A DNA stretch of 64,000 nucleotides. It comes from Taenia hydatigena (Eukaryota; Platyhelminthes; Cestoda; Cyclophyllidea; Taeniidae). The stretch covers positions 13,562,148 through 13,626,147 of the forward strand of contig JADWOT020000009.1 in the NCBI GenBank assembly GCA_036345935.2, written 5' to 3'. The notes under the pieces are model-generated. The model was given only the letters and a program-made list of their open reading frames with translations, was not told the origin of the DNA and did not search any database. Numbering within the stretch: position 1 is the stretch's first letter; each line of letters starts with the position of its first letter. Below, in pieces: positions 36,876 through 47,987 of the stretch. The position numbers and the translations under genes are program-made.

Positions 36876-38900
36876 GAATAGGAAGGGGAAGAAGAGAAAT
36901 ATTAATAAAAATAGTAATTTTAATAATAAGAGAAAAAGAAGAAGAAGAGGGGACAAAAAAGCAAAACGGACTCTTCACCAATGCAACCGATGCACTTGCA
37001 TGGCTTTAACGTCAACGATCTCACCGGCACAGATTAAGCAACTGTATGAGATATTAATGGAGGAGGAGGAGGAGGAGGAGGAGGAGGAGGAGGGAAACGC
37101 TTGCTTCCTACCAACTCACAGCAAGACTAGTTGGTGAGATTGTCCTTCTCGTTAAAGCAGCACACCGCAATTGTTGTTGCTGCTGTTCATGCACCTGCTT
37201 CCACAACCAACGGTTAGCGAAGAGGAGGAGGAATGGGAGGAGGAGTTGAGCGATGATAACATATACTTCTACCAAGTGCTGGCGACCTTCCCCACTTCAC
37301 TCCGCTGACGAAAGCACCTTCGGCTGTGCATTCACCCCTCCGTTTCGTTCTCTCCTTTCCATCAATTTAGTGTTTGGGTGGATTAAATTACTTCCATTCG
37401 TGAAATCTATTCTCATTTGAATCACTTTAACGAAATGTTTAACGTGTGTTGGTAAAGCCGATTGCAAGTTAGTTTCCGGTCCCACCGAACATTGTCGAAA
37501 TTTAAAACGGTGTTGTGGAAATATGTACCAGCTTAATTTATTATAGCAAGTTATGGATTTTGCTTGTGTACTATTGTGCCTAGTTTAGGCTATGCGCATC
37601 CTCAATTCTCATTTGCGTATGCTCTTCTTAACTTATGCACCGCCAGCTTCACATTACCGACTTTGCCACTGATTGCGCACATCAAACTCATCCAGATCCA
37701 AATTCAACAACCGGACCCGATTGCAACTTAACTAGCACCACCTCAGTGACCACTTTCACCGAATGTGGATGTTGGTCAACATCGACCGACTTGATCGTCG
37801 GAAGTTAGCCAAGAGCGGTGGCCTCCTCAACATGCGCAGGCAACATCCTTACTCACGTTCGTTGTAATTACAGGTGTTTTAAGTGTTTCCAGTTTTAAAT
37901 AATGTCTGAGAAGGACTAAAATACGCCACAATCAGTCTTCAATAAATTGATGATCTGCCTTGCTTGACCTATTCTGACCTTTTTATTTTGTTAGATTGAC
38001 TGCATTTGTGATAAATGATTCGGCTATTTTGTGGATCTCTTTATCAGAAAAAGAAGAGGCTGATATCGCAATCGTCGATGAATTTAAAATTTTATGCCAT
38101 GTCCTTGCCTCTCCTTCTTGCTTACACTGAGACGCACTATTAAGCATACCTTGACGAGATGAGAGTATGAGAAGAAGAGGTTTTGTGCATTCTACTTACC
38201 CCGAGACAGCGCTAACAACGACGAATCTTCCTTCGTGATTGGTCGTTTTCTGAACACTTTCTCTGTAACTGGGTTGCAGCACGCAGGCTGCAGAATTATT
38301 ATCTCGTCCGATAGCAAAAACCTCGCTATAGGTTGTGCCAAAGTTATTCTTAGGTAGGCGGAGAGCTGGGAGTGTGGCTTGAAGTAAGTCACCTGCATCA
38401 CTCCCACCATATGTGATCACTGAGTTTGGCTAATCAGTGCTGCGAAGAAGGCCAACTCGTCAGGCACCAGTGATCACGTCCTAGTCACTGAAAGATTTCG
38501 GACTCTAACGTGCAGTGGCCTGAGAACTAGACAAAACGACGAAATGAGTTACGTCAGCGGCCGATGAAACTGACATGACATGAAGTAACTGCGTGAGAGG
38601 GATTTTTGAGCATAAGTGAGCGATTGATGTTTAACAAGCTGCCATTGATAGTAAGGTAAGACTATGCGATTACAAACATGATTTCATTGCAAAAATTTCG
38701 AAACCCTCTGCAACAACTTCTTTAATGTGATAGTCAAGCCCTTTCTGGTTGGCCAGTTAGCTCGCCGCCATTACTGCTGCTTTCACCTCCACTAATTTGG
38801 AACCTCGGTAACTTCAACGAGGTTCGGAGGTTTACCCAAATTCAATCACCAACACGAAACTGATATTGTATATGCATTTCGTTGACGCTCGTATCATGCT
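36876..38900. repeat. Repeat block, direct copy inside left arm B (41.4-44.0 kb)
   Basis: The first 600 bases resemble 11,440-11,960 and 41,410-42,200. The rest resembles 42,200-43,990 directly and 52,570-54,300 inverted. It lacks a 206-base segment present at 42,988-43,193. A GGA run lies at about 37,060-37,093. Confidence 0.75.
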
Positions 38901-39733
38901 TGACACAGATTGAATTACCGCTTTAAAGAGAACGAAATCAATTCTTTCAAATTTGAATGCGCCAGCATAATTAACAAGAATTCAATGAAAAAACAGAGTT
39001 GTCGTCCTTCATTTACTGCCTACCAATTTTCACACTCACGTTGCCCATTTTGTCACTAAAGAACAAATGTTGAAAAAGAGCGTCGGACTTAAATGCCTTT
39101 ATGGTGACCGACATCCGCGCATAAGTAAGAGTTTGCTTATCCTGAAGGAATTTGTCCACTACACACCTGTGACATTTACGATCACAAAGCCAAAATCGCG
39201 TAGCGGAGAACAAGTTAATTTCAGGCAACAGGAAAATGGGAAATGATCTTGATCCGAAGGTTATTATTTATTACTTTGCAAAATAGGTTTTTAAAGCAAA
39301 AATGCAAGCAAGTTTAGCAACAGAATCCAATTCCAAAAGGGCTAGTACTGTGCGTCTATTCTTCCCTGTTGTTTGGTTTATAGTTTGGTGCTGTACTGAC
39401 ATTTGTTTATCCGTCCGTCACATCTACCAATGTGTTCAACCCAGCTTGCAGGCTAGTGGGGAGCATGCTGCTATTTCACATAGCCAACATCCTCACATAG
39501 ACATCGTAGGCAACCGCATAGTGGGATTCCTTGTATAAGTTCCTCTTTGCTGCTACTCTGCATGGTTGTTGTCCTTCTTGGAAACGCGTAAGGGGACGAA
39601 GATAGGCCAAATACCGCAAGTGTTGCTCCTGTTAACGTTTATTTGACCATAACAACTCCAATCCAAGCAAATTACAGCAGTGTTTCTGTTATGTGCATGC
39701 TGCATCTGTTAGTGCACGTCACGAAAGCGTTCA
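38680..39733. repeat. Inverted copy of R1b (1.32-2.48 kb)
   Basis: The reverse complement of 1,317-2,475 ends abruptly at the base before the single N. The overlap with the preceding block is at the shared 38,690-38,900 sequence. Confidence 0.8.
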
Positions 39734-39734
39734 N
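39734..39734. other. Single ambiguous base (N) at a homology switch
   Basis: This is the only N in the window. The sequence to its left follows the reverse complement of 1,317 onward. The sequence to its right follows the inverted R1d block, as at about 63,658 and the reverse complement of 56,040. It is therefore likely to mark a contig join or an unresolved base. Confidence 0.9.
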
Positions 39735-40436
39735 ACTTAACAGCTAGGAAGTGATGAGCAGACGCCAAGTGCTTTGTAAAGTTAGAACTCCTCCCAACAC
39801 AATTATGCATCAATGAACAAAAATCCACCGGCATTAGGAAGCAATTCCACTAAAAACCGCCAAAACACTCTTAATTTACCACCCAAGGAATTGTGCAGCA
39901 AAAGTGGACGTGAGTAGGCAGCGTAGACGAGAAGCTAAACGCCTTACCAGTCACGTTATGAATTCTATGCGTCTACTTTTACAAACCAGTGCGAAAAGGA
40001 CATTACAAACCTAATAACTTTAAGACTTAATAACACCAAAGACTTCATAACAACCAAAAACAAAAACAGTAAGAATTACCGAATCGTTACTGCATTTCTA
40101 ACTTCTCACAGCGGGTGATGCCTCATTCACCGGAACCAGCGGGCACCAAAATGCACATGGCACAGACACTTTGCGTACAAATCTAGCCAATCGCACCAAT
40201 GTTTGTTCGATAAAACCAAAATGTTTTATGCTTGTTAATTCTTGGCATAACAACACTCGCTCAAATTGTGCAGTCTTTTCAAATTAAAGGTGAACCAACT
40301 TGTGCAAGAATTTACTATACAAGCATAGATGGGAGCACAGGCAATCGCTAAGGAAGATTTATAAACTCACACGAATGATCGAATGAGATTTGCAGCAAAT
40401 AACGATGCAAAATTTGTAAGTGATGTGCTGTTTGTA

Positions 40437-40586
40437 GCGTTCTAAGGCTCTCTTAGAGGCAAAAGAAGGCAAAATACTTGGATAAAATATATATATTCAA
40501 TGGGCAGAGGAAAATAAGCTAAAGCAATCTAGCCACCTCTGTGACCCTGAACGACATCGGTAGTTCAAACAAACAAAGTATTACAC
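40437..40586 (+). repeat. Interspersed ~170-bp family, arm B copy
   Basis: The deleted form of the family, as at 10,458-10,606. It has ggcaaaatactt, cacctctgtgaccctgaac and ggtagttcaaac in order. Its mirror is at 55,187-55,337. Confidence 0.7.
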
Positions 40587-41025
40587 TGTTTGTTTGTGCA
40601 CTTCCAGTTCCATTATTCATGTGCCTTGTAGCAGAGCTGATTTACAACAACGTTGAGCTTAATCTTGCCATGTGCAATACCTCATCACTTCACGCGCAAC
40701 CTGCCATTTATGCATTCGAATTTCGAGTTTGCTGTCAATTCTACTAACATGATGCTTGGTAGTTGGTTCTTGTTCGTAAAAGTGGCGCACTTGCGTTAAC
40801 ACCTTGAGTAGCAAAATTAAGGCTTGACGTGGGTTCCAACCATCCAGGAGGCCAAATAAGAAGGAGGGAGAAGGAGGTAGCGTCCATGCGACACTAATAG
40901 TGAAATGGTAAATAGTGTTGAGAAAAGGAATGCTTGTCAGTTCACAGCGTGCTAGTATTAATGGGAGGGGAGGAGGAGGAGGAGAAGGAACGTGTGTTTC
41001 TGATGTGGAGTTGCCTTTCAGCCAC

Positions 41026-41056
41026 CCATCCATCCATCCATCCATCCATCCATCAC
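41026..41056. repeat. TCCA tetranucleotide run
   Basis: About seven TCCA units, longer than the equivalent at 11,044. The segment holding it has no counterpart in the right arm. Confidence 0.8.
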
Positions 41057-41581
41057 CCAATATGCTTCTGCTTCGTAACAGAACTTCCCTTGCACTATGT
41101 CTGGTTTCGCCGCCGTCGTAGCACTGGAGGAATCATACTGCAGTGATTCCAATTAATCAATGTGCTGCATAATTTCCCATGCACCGATTTGCATATGTCA
41201 TCTCGGTTTGTTTAACAAGTTGAGCATGTGACCTGCTTCCATCTAAAGCTCCGTAACTCACTGCGTAGACACAAAGAACGAACATGACGCACGTTTGGTG
41301 TATTGGTGTGTATGTGTATGCACACATGATGCAATGCAGAGCGAATGGCAAAAAAATAATTGGTAATTGCATTAATTTCGGCAGTGGAGTGGTAAGTTTC
41401 GTTTTACGAATAGGAAGGAGAAGAAAAGCAATAGTAATAATTATATTTTTAGTGATAATAAAAGTAGAAGAAGAATTGTAAAAGCAAAACGGACTCTTCA
41501 CCAATGCAACCGGTGCCCTTGCATGGCCTTAACGTCAACGATCTCACCGGCACAGATTAAGCAACTGTATGAGATATCAAT

Positions 41582-41849
41582 GGAGGAGGAGGAGGAGGAG
41601 GAGAAGGAGGAGGAGGAGGAAGGAGGCAGGAGAGGAGGAAAGGCAGAGGAGAGAGGAAGGAGGTAGGAGAGAGGAGGAGAGAGGCGAGAGGAGGAGGAGG
41701 AGGAGGGAGGAGGAGGAGGCAGGGAGAGGAAGGAAGGAGGATAGGAGGAGGAGGGATGGTGAGGAGGAGAGGATAAAGGGGAGGGGAGGTAGGAGAGGAG
41801 GAGGAGGAGGAGAGGAGGAGGAGGAGGAGGAGGAGGAGGAGGAGGAGGG
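41582..41849. repeat. GGA-rich low-complexity tract, ~270 bp
   Basis: The tract is a near-pure purine run of GGA, GAG and GAAGG units on this strand. The equivalents are 11,605-11,661, 24,226-24,251, 37,060-37,093 and 54,683-54,809, so this is the most expanded copy. The frames through it encode only Arg/Glu or Pro/Ser runs and are not genes. Confidence 0.85.
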
Positions 41850-42987
41850 AAATGCTCGCTTCCTACCACCTCACAGCAGGACTAGTTGGTGAGATTGTCC
41901 TTCTCGTTAATGCAGCATCTGCACTATGCGGAAGGTGTTGTTAGGTACACCGCACTTGTTGTTGTTGCTGTTCATGCACCTGCTTGCACAACCAGCGGTT
42001 AGCGAAAAGGAGGAGGAAGAGAAGGAGGAGTTCAGCGATGATAACATTTGCTTCTACCAAGTGCTGGCGACCTTCCCCACTTCACTCCGCTGACGAAAGC
42101 ACCCTCGGCTGTGCATTCACCCCTCCGTTTCGTTCTCTCCTTTCCATCAATTTAGTGTTTGGATGGATTAAATTCCTTCCGTTCGTGAATTCTCTTCTCA
42201 TTTGAATCACTTTAACGAAATGTTTAACATGTGTTGGTAAAGCCGATTGCAATTTTCACTCTCTCTAATGTGAATAAAAATTGTGTTTGTGATGTCTATT
42301 TCAGTCCTTCTTGCTTTAGCTGTAGTGTGGGCAGGTTTCTCATAGCGATTGCAATTCCTCCCGCTATAGCCATTACAGTTTTTATTTGCAAGTTAGTTTC
42401 TGGTCCCGCCACCGTTGTCGACATTTAAAATGGCGTTTTGGAAATATGTGCCAACTTAATTTATTATAGCAAGTTATGGTTTGTGCTTGTTTATTAGTGT
42501 GGCTAGTTTAGGCTATGCGCATCCTTACTTCTCATTTGCGTATACTCTTCTTAACTTGTGCACCGCTAGTTTCACATTACCGACCTTGGCACTGATTGCG
42601 CACATCAAACTCATCCAGATCTAAATTCAACAACTGGACCCGATTGCAACTTAACTAGCTCCACCTCAGTGACCACTTTCACCGAATGTGGATGTTGGTC
42701 AACATCAACCGACTTGATCGTCGGAAGTTAGCCAAGAGCGGTGGCCTCCTCAACATGCGCAGGCAGCATCCTTACTCACGTTCGCCGTAATTACAGGTGC
42801 TTTCAAGTGCTTCGAGTTTGTAAGCAATGTCTGAGAAGGACTAAGATACGCCACAATCAGTCTTTAATAAATTGATGATCTGCCTTGCTTGACCTATACC
42901 GATCTTTTTATTTTGTTAGATTGACTGCATTTGTGACAGATGATTCGGCCATTTTGTGGGTCTCTCTATCAGAAAAGAAGAAGCTGA

Positions 42988-43193
42988 GGCTCAGAGCTCG
43001 TAAGCTTTTCTCATGCTCCACTTGCATTGCCATTAACCCGATCGGCTTTTAGGTGGATAGACCAACCATCGAACCGAATGGGCCGTAAGTGTAGGTATTG
43101 CCTTGAGGCAAAATTTATATTTTCATTGATGCGTTAAAGTGGACGCTCATGTTTGCTGGACAAATGTATTCTGGATAATTCCACTAGTCATGA
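42988..43193. repeat. 206-bp segment present in arm B, absent at 38.06 kb
   Basis: The homologous sequence at 38,050-38,080 reads gctgatatcgcaatc without interruption. Here 206 bases lie between the same flanks, with TGA on both sides. The segment is also in the mirror arm at about 53,336-53,545. No terminal inverted repeats were seen. Confidence 0.65.
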
Positions 43194-43999
43194 TATCGCA
43201 ATCGTCGATGAATTTAAAATTTTATGCCACGCCCTTGCTTCTCCTTCTTGCTTACACTGAGACGCACTATTAAGCATACCTTGACGAGATGAGAGTATGA
43301 GAAGGAGGGGTTTTGTGCACTCTACTTACCCTGAGACAGCGCTAACAGCAACGACTTTTCCTTCGCTATTAGTCGTTTTCTGAATACTTTCTCTGTGACT
43401 GGGTTGTAGCACGCAGGCTACAAGATTATTATCTTGTCCGATAGCACAAACCTCGCTATAGGTTGTGCCAAAGTTATTCCTAGGTGGACGGAGAGCCGGA
43501 AGTGTGGCTTGAAGTAAGTCACCTGCATCACTCCCGCCATATGTGATCACTGAGTTTGGCTAATCAGTGCTGTGTAGAAGGCCAACTCGTCAGGCACTAG
43601 TGATCACGTCTTAGTCACTGGGAGATTTCGGACTATAACGTGCAGTGGCCTGAGAACTAGACAAAACGACGAAATGAGTTACGTTAGCGGCCGATGAAAT
43701 TGACATGAAATGGAGTAACTGCGTGAGAGGGATTTTTGAGCATAAGTGAGCGATTGATGGTTGACAAGCTATTATTGATAGTAAGGTAAGACTATGCGAA
43801 TAAAAACATGATTTCATTGCAAAGATTTCGAAACCCTCTGCAGCAACTTCTTCAACGTGATAGCCAAGTCCTTTCTGGTTGGCCAGTTAGCTCGCCGCCA
43901 TTACTGCTGCTTTCGCTACCACTAATTTGGAACCTTGGTAACCTTATCGGGGTTTGGAGGTTTATCCAAATTCAATTACCGACAGGAAGCTGACATTCG

Positions 44000-45195
44000 A
44001 TGCCCGGTGCAGTGGTGGTGTGGCATAAGGCTTGGTCTGTGGTGACCTCCTCATAGCAGAAATAAAATCCCCATCTTCATTATCCTTAGCGTTCTACTAA
44101 GTTGCTTTTGAGTGGCAACAATCTTCTTTGCAATAAATGAATAAACACTCGGATTCTACTATTAGCGTAAATGGATTGCGTAACTTCATCCTCACGCCCA
44201 AAGGCGAATTAATTTGCACCAAAGCACAATTTCCAAATGCACATAAGCCACAATTTGTCCGAAATGCATAAAACGCTCTTTGACTGCTAGCCATTCCTCT
44301 GCAAAGTTCCATGCCATAGGGGTTGAAGTGGTCAGGCATAATTTAGTGCATCACAGAACACTCGATGCTTAGGACATTTTGGAATTATCCAAGCGTAACA
44401 TTCACGGTGCATACAAAATCCATGCTCACATTCAAGGACTGAGTCGTAATGACCTAAAGATGCATCTCCACTTTGTCTACCACATTATTCCCGTTTAATG
44501 CTTAATGCAGAGTATCTCTTGCTTTATGATTACACGTGCATTCATGTCAATCCATCTTGCCAGTTTTCCACCTCAACTTGATAACCTGACAACTGATGCT
44601 ACCTTTTATTTTTGCATATTGTGAGAAGAGGTCCCTTGCAGAAGCCCAGCTTATCAAGTGAATAACATTGTAGGATTTGGTAGCATCGCGAAAATGCAAA
44701 GTGGGAAAAAGAAATGAAATCGAACCATTAAGAGGCCATAAAGCTGTTCACACCCCTTCATGATCGACGAAACGCGATTGTGTAATCCCAAATAGGAGTG
44801 CGAGAGCCTTCAGTATCTCTCACATGACAACGCGCTCTGTGTGTACAGCAAATGCGAAGGTCTAAATTTGGAGGTGACAGTACAGTTGCTCGAACATAGC
44901 CAGCTATAATCCGATAATGCGGGAGCGTATAGGATGCAAGATTGTGCAACTTGTCTTAGGCCTCTGATTGCGACAAAAGGATACTAGTTTTTTATTGTAG
45001 AAGTGCGTACTAGAAACAACTCGAAATGCAATAATAGCCTGGGAGACTGACACATCATGGGGCTTACCGCATTCAAAATATACAAACGGTTGCTTCGCGC
45101 CTCAAACTGATTTGGCGATACATGACTTCTGAAGAAGAACAGGCCAAGCCCCTAAGGCACCAACAAAACACATTGCCGATCACTTTGTCAGTTGC
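44000..45195. repeat. Inverted copy of R1a (1-1,160)
   Basis: The reverse complement of the window start. The first ~105 bases belong to palindrome B's arm and the rest lies in the loop. Confidence 0.8.
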
Positions 45196-47942
45196 GATTT
45201 AAAAAAATATGAATAAATAAAGCATTTGCAGGCATTCGCTATTTGTATCTACCTCTCTTTGTAGGTCGCATTTTCCCACGATTGAATCCTTCCACAGTGA
45301 GGAACATGGTGGCCTGCATAAAAGAGATACTTTCACGGCCATCTGCAATTGCTAAGGGATTACCAATTTTATTTAGATTAATGCGCTATTAGATGTGCAG
45401 TAAAAACGAGACCACATTGAAAGCCTCATTTGTGGAGTTCAAAGAGTTGTAGAAGTAGGTTACAATTACTGGTAGAAAAGGTGTAAATGCAGAAACGAAA
45501 CCAAATCTGACGGATGGTCAAAGGCGGCTACTCGCATCATAACACCAACTCATAAACAATGAGGCTACAACCAACACCAGAGGAGCTCTTATTCTCAACC
45601 ACATGACTATCCCGTCTCTTGGAATCATAATTGTTAAGGCACAATTTTGAAGCTTACTGTAATGCTGTGCGAGCAAACCCATTTGTTAACTTTCGGAGGG
45701 GCGTAAAGAGACAAAGTAGTGCAACTTGTCTAGCGATATTGGTGCAGACGAGAGCACATTAATTTTAATTTCACAAGCACATGGCACAGAAAGCGTTGAG
45801 ATAATATGACAGCATGAGAGGCCGATGCACATTGAGGCTAACCTCATTTGGATGATAAAACTCAAAGAGAATAAGTGATGTTTGCTTCCGCAGAAAGAAT
45901 AAGTCATGCTTTGCCTTCACTCTCTAGGGCGGTTCCTATTTTTATAATTAATTGCGGCGAAATGGTGATTTTGCAAGTATCTCCATTTACTTCCCAAAAA
46001 TGCGTGTCTATTACAACAATGCATTGCAATCCCTACAGCCAAAGATTTCTCTGTCAAGAACTACGTTGACCTATGTAACCACTCTCCTTTGCTTGGTTGT
46101 CCACAGATGCTGGGCTTAACAGCATGAATGCTTATTGATTCAATTGCTAGCAAACCGCTAGAAGAGGAGTGGTGCATTTTAGGCATTGTTACAGGACCTG
46201 ATTTTATGAGAATAAGGCACTTTAGCATGATTGACTCCTACATTCGAGGCAGAGGATGGATGAAACGATCGAGGCTGAGACGGCACAACATGCCATGAGA
46301 AGTGCAAATGGGATTGCAGAGCCAAGGAACTTGCCTCGCCATAAGTGTGATTTGTTTTGGACGCCTTACCTTGTAACACGCCTTCTATCTTAGATGGAAA
46401 GAAGATGTTAACATCACTTTTTTACAAACTGAAATTTTTCAACTGTCCACTCACTTTTATGTTAACCATTGCAAAGTCACTGTTTCCTAGCACAAATATT
46501 CAGGTCAGATTTAAAGTTCACGTAAAATGAAACTGTTGTTTTCCCAACGTTAATGGTGCTCTCAGTCAATGTCACCAGAGGTTGCCTACGCATTTGCACA
46601 TCACATGCGCTCACCCACAGACATTGTCTTAACTACGCAAAACAACCAAACCCACGTGTTTTGCAGGCGTCAATTTTATTCTCAGCCCACATACTGGGTT
46701 CGTCATCCATACTGGTGTAAGGTTTCAGTGGTACTCACGGGAGGTAATTAGAAATCTCCTGCGATAGTCAAAACCTAAAGTAATGTTAGGAGAGATGCTC
46801 GAACGGCTTATCTGTGAAATGGATATGAAAGTGGAACTGTTTGTTTAAAATTGAATGTCACTGTTACCTCAAGTGAGTTTCCAAGTAGTTAATTGCTGGA
46901 CTTTTTACTAATGTATGGAATGATGGAGAGTCCACAAACCTGTCAAGAGTCCATTGACACCACTCATAATGATAACGCTCCCTAGTTAACTTCACCCACA
47001 CAAGATGACACTATTGTTGCCCCGTAACGTGCCGTGCAACAGCAAAATTTGCACATCTGATGGGTTCATACATGTTATCACTGCAATTTTTACACAATAA
47101 TGTGCAACCACACTTCGGACTTATCGACACCATCTGCTGGAGGACACAGACTGAAAAGGCAGGGGCCTCGTCGAAGGCCCTTTAATTTCTGTACTCACAT
47201 CCACTTCTCATCTCGTCATGGACGGTTCCTTTGTTCAGTACGTGGAAGCAACTACTCACAGTGGAAAAGGAAATTCCACCCCAGATTAGATAGCTTAATT
47301 GGAAATGATTTAAAGTAGAACTATGAAAGCCACTGAAAATCACCTTATTCGGTGTCGCAGGAATTTCAGCACATCCTCCTGAGCTGCATCAAAATGCTGA
47401 TTAGGACAGTACGGAGGCAAACAATGACCTGAAAAGGGCAGTTTGCTTGCTCATTATAGCAACAGTGAGGTTACATGGCATCCTGGGCCCAGACGGCAAG
47501 CATGTTTGCTGCAGCTTCATGAGAGGAATTTTGCGCTGATTAGACGCGGAACAAGAGCAAATGAAAGCGGCATGACCTTACGCAGAATTGTGAAGCGCGC
47601 ATCTGAATACGGAAAGGAAGTGCTCGAATGTAGAAATAGTCAACTAGTATCAAGCATGAATCCTTTCCCCCTCTGTGCGTCTTTGGCCTCACTGTATTCG
47701 CTTCTACTCATTTATCCTCACGTTCAGTCCATATTAATTGCAAGCAATGAGGCTGAGGAAAGCGGGTAGAATTGCAGCTGCAGGTATTTGCGAAATTCAT
47801 TTCACCTTCTCACAAAAAAACGATAGAATAAAGTACACGCATCTCATCAGTTTAGTGAATGAGAGGTCTCTTCGACGTCATCGCCGTGGCATCTGAAGTG
47901 TGGGCGGCACTCCAATTGAATTAGCGAACTCAGTCTAAGGTG
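45196..47942. other. Loop B, upstream of the secreted-protein gene: no gene recognised
   Basis: The sequence appears unique in the window. The longest frame, 47,443-47,769 (plus strand, up to 108 codons), lies just upstream of the promoter but has no recognisable family or splice evidence. Confidence 0.4.
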
Positions 47943-47950
47943 TATATAAA
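47943..47950 (+). promoter_or_regulatory. TATA box of the secreted-protein gene
   Basis: TATATAAA ends 38 bases before the ATG at 47,988. If transcription starts at the usual distance, the 5' untranslated leader would be very short. Confidence 0.6.
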
Positions 47951-47987
47951 TGCACGATGAGCGAGGCTCGGAGGCCGAGTACACATC

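Larger units (their letters stand above)
39735..44104. repeat. Palindrome B, left arm (4.4 kb)
   Basis: The arm is mirrored at 52,458-56,040. Copies appear nearly identical: 40,541-40,747 and 43,611-43,817 translate the same as their mirrors over 68 codons each. It contains one interspersed-family copy and two GGA runs. About 590 bases between the GGA runs are missing from the right arm. No protein-coding gene was recognised. Confidence 0.85.

Noticed and set aside
41498..41892. Long frames through the GGA tract on both strands
   Set aside because: They consist of Arg/Glu or Pro/Ser repeats produced by the microsatellite, and the tract length varies between copies.
47443..47769. A 108-codon frame just upstream of the micro-exon gene
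   Set aside because: No splice sites, no promoter and no recognisable similarity. It could be an exon, but there is nothing to support it.
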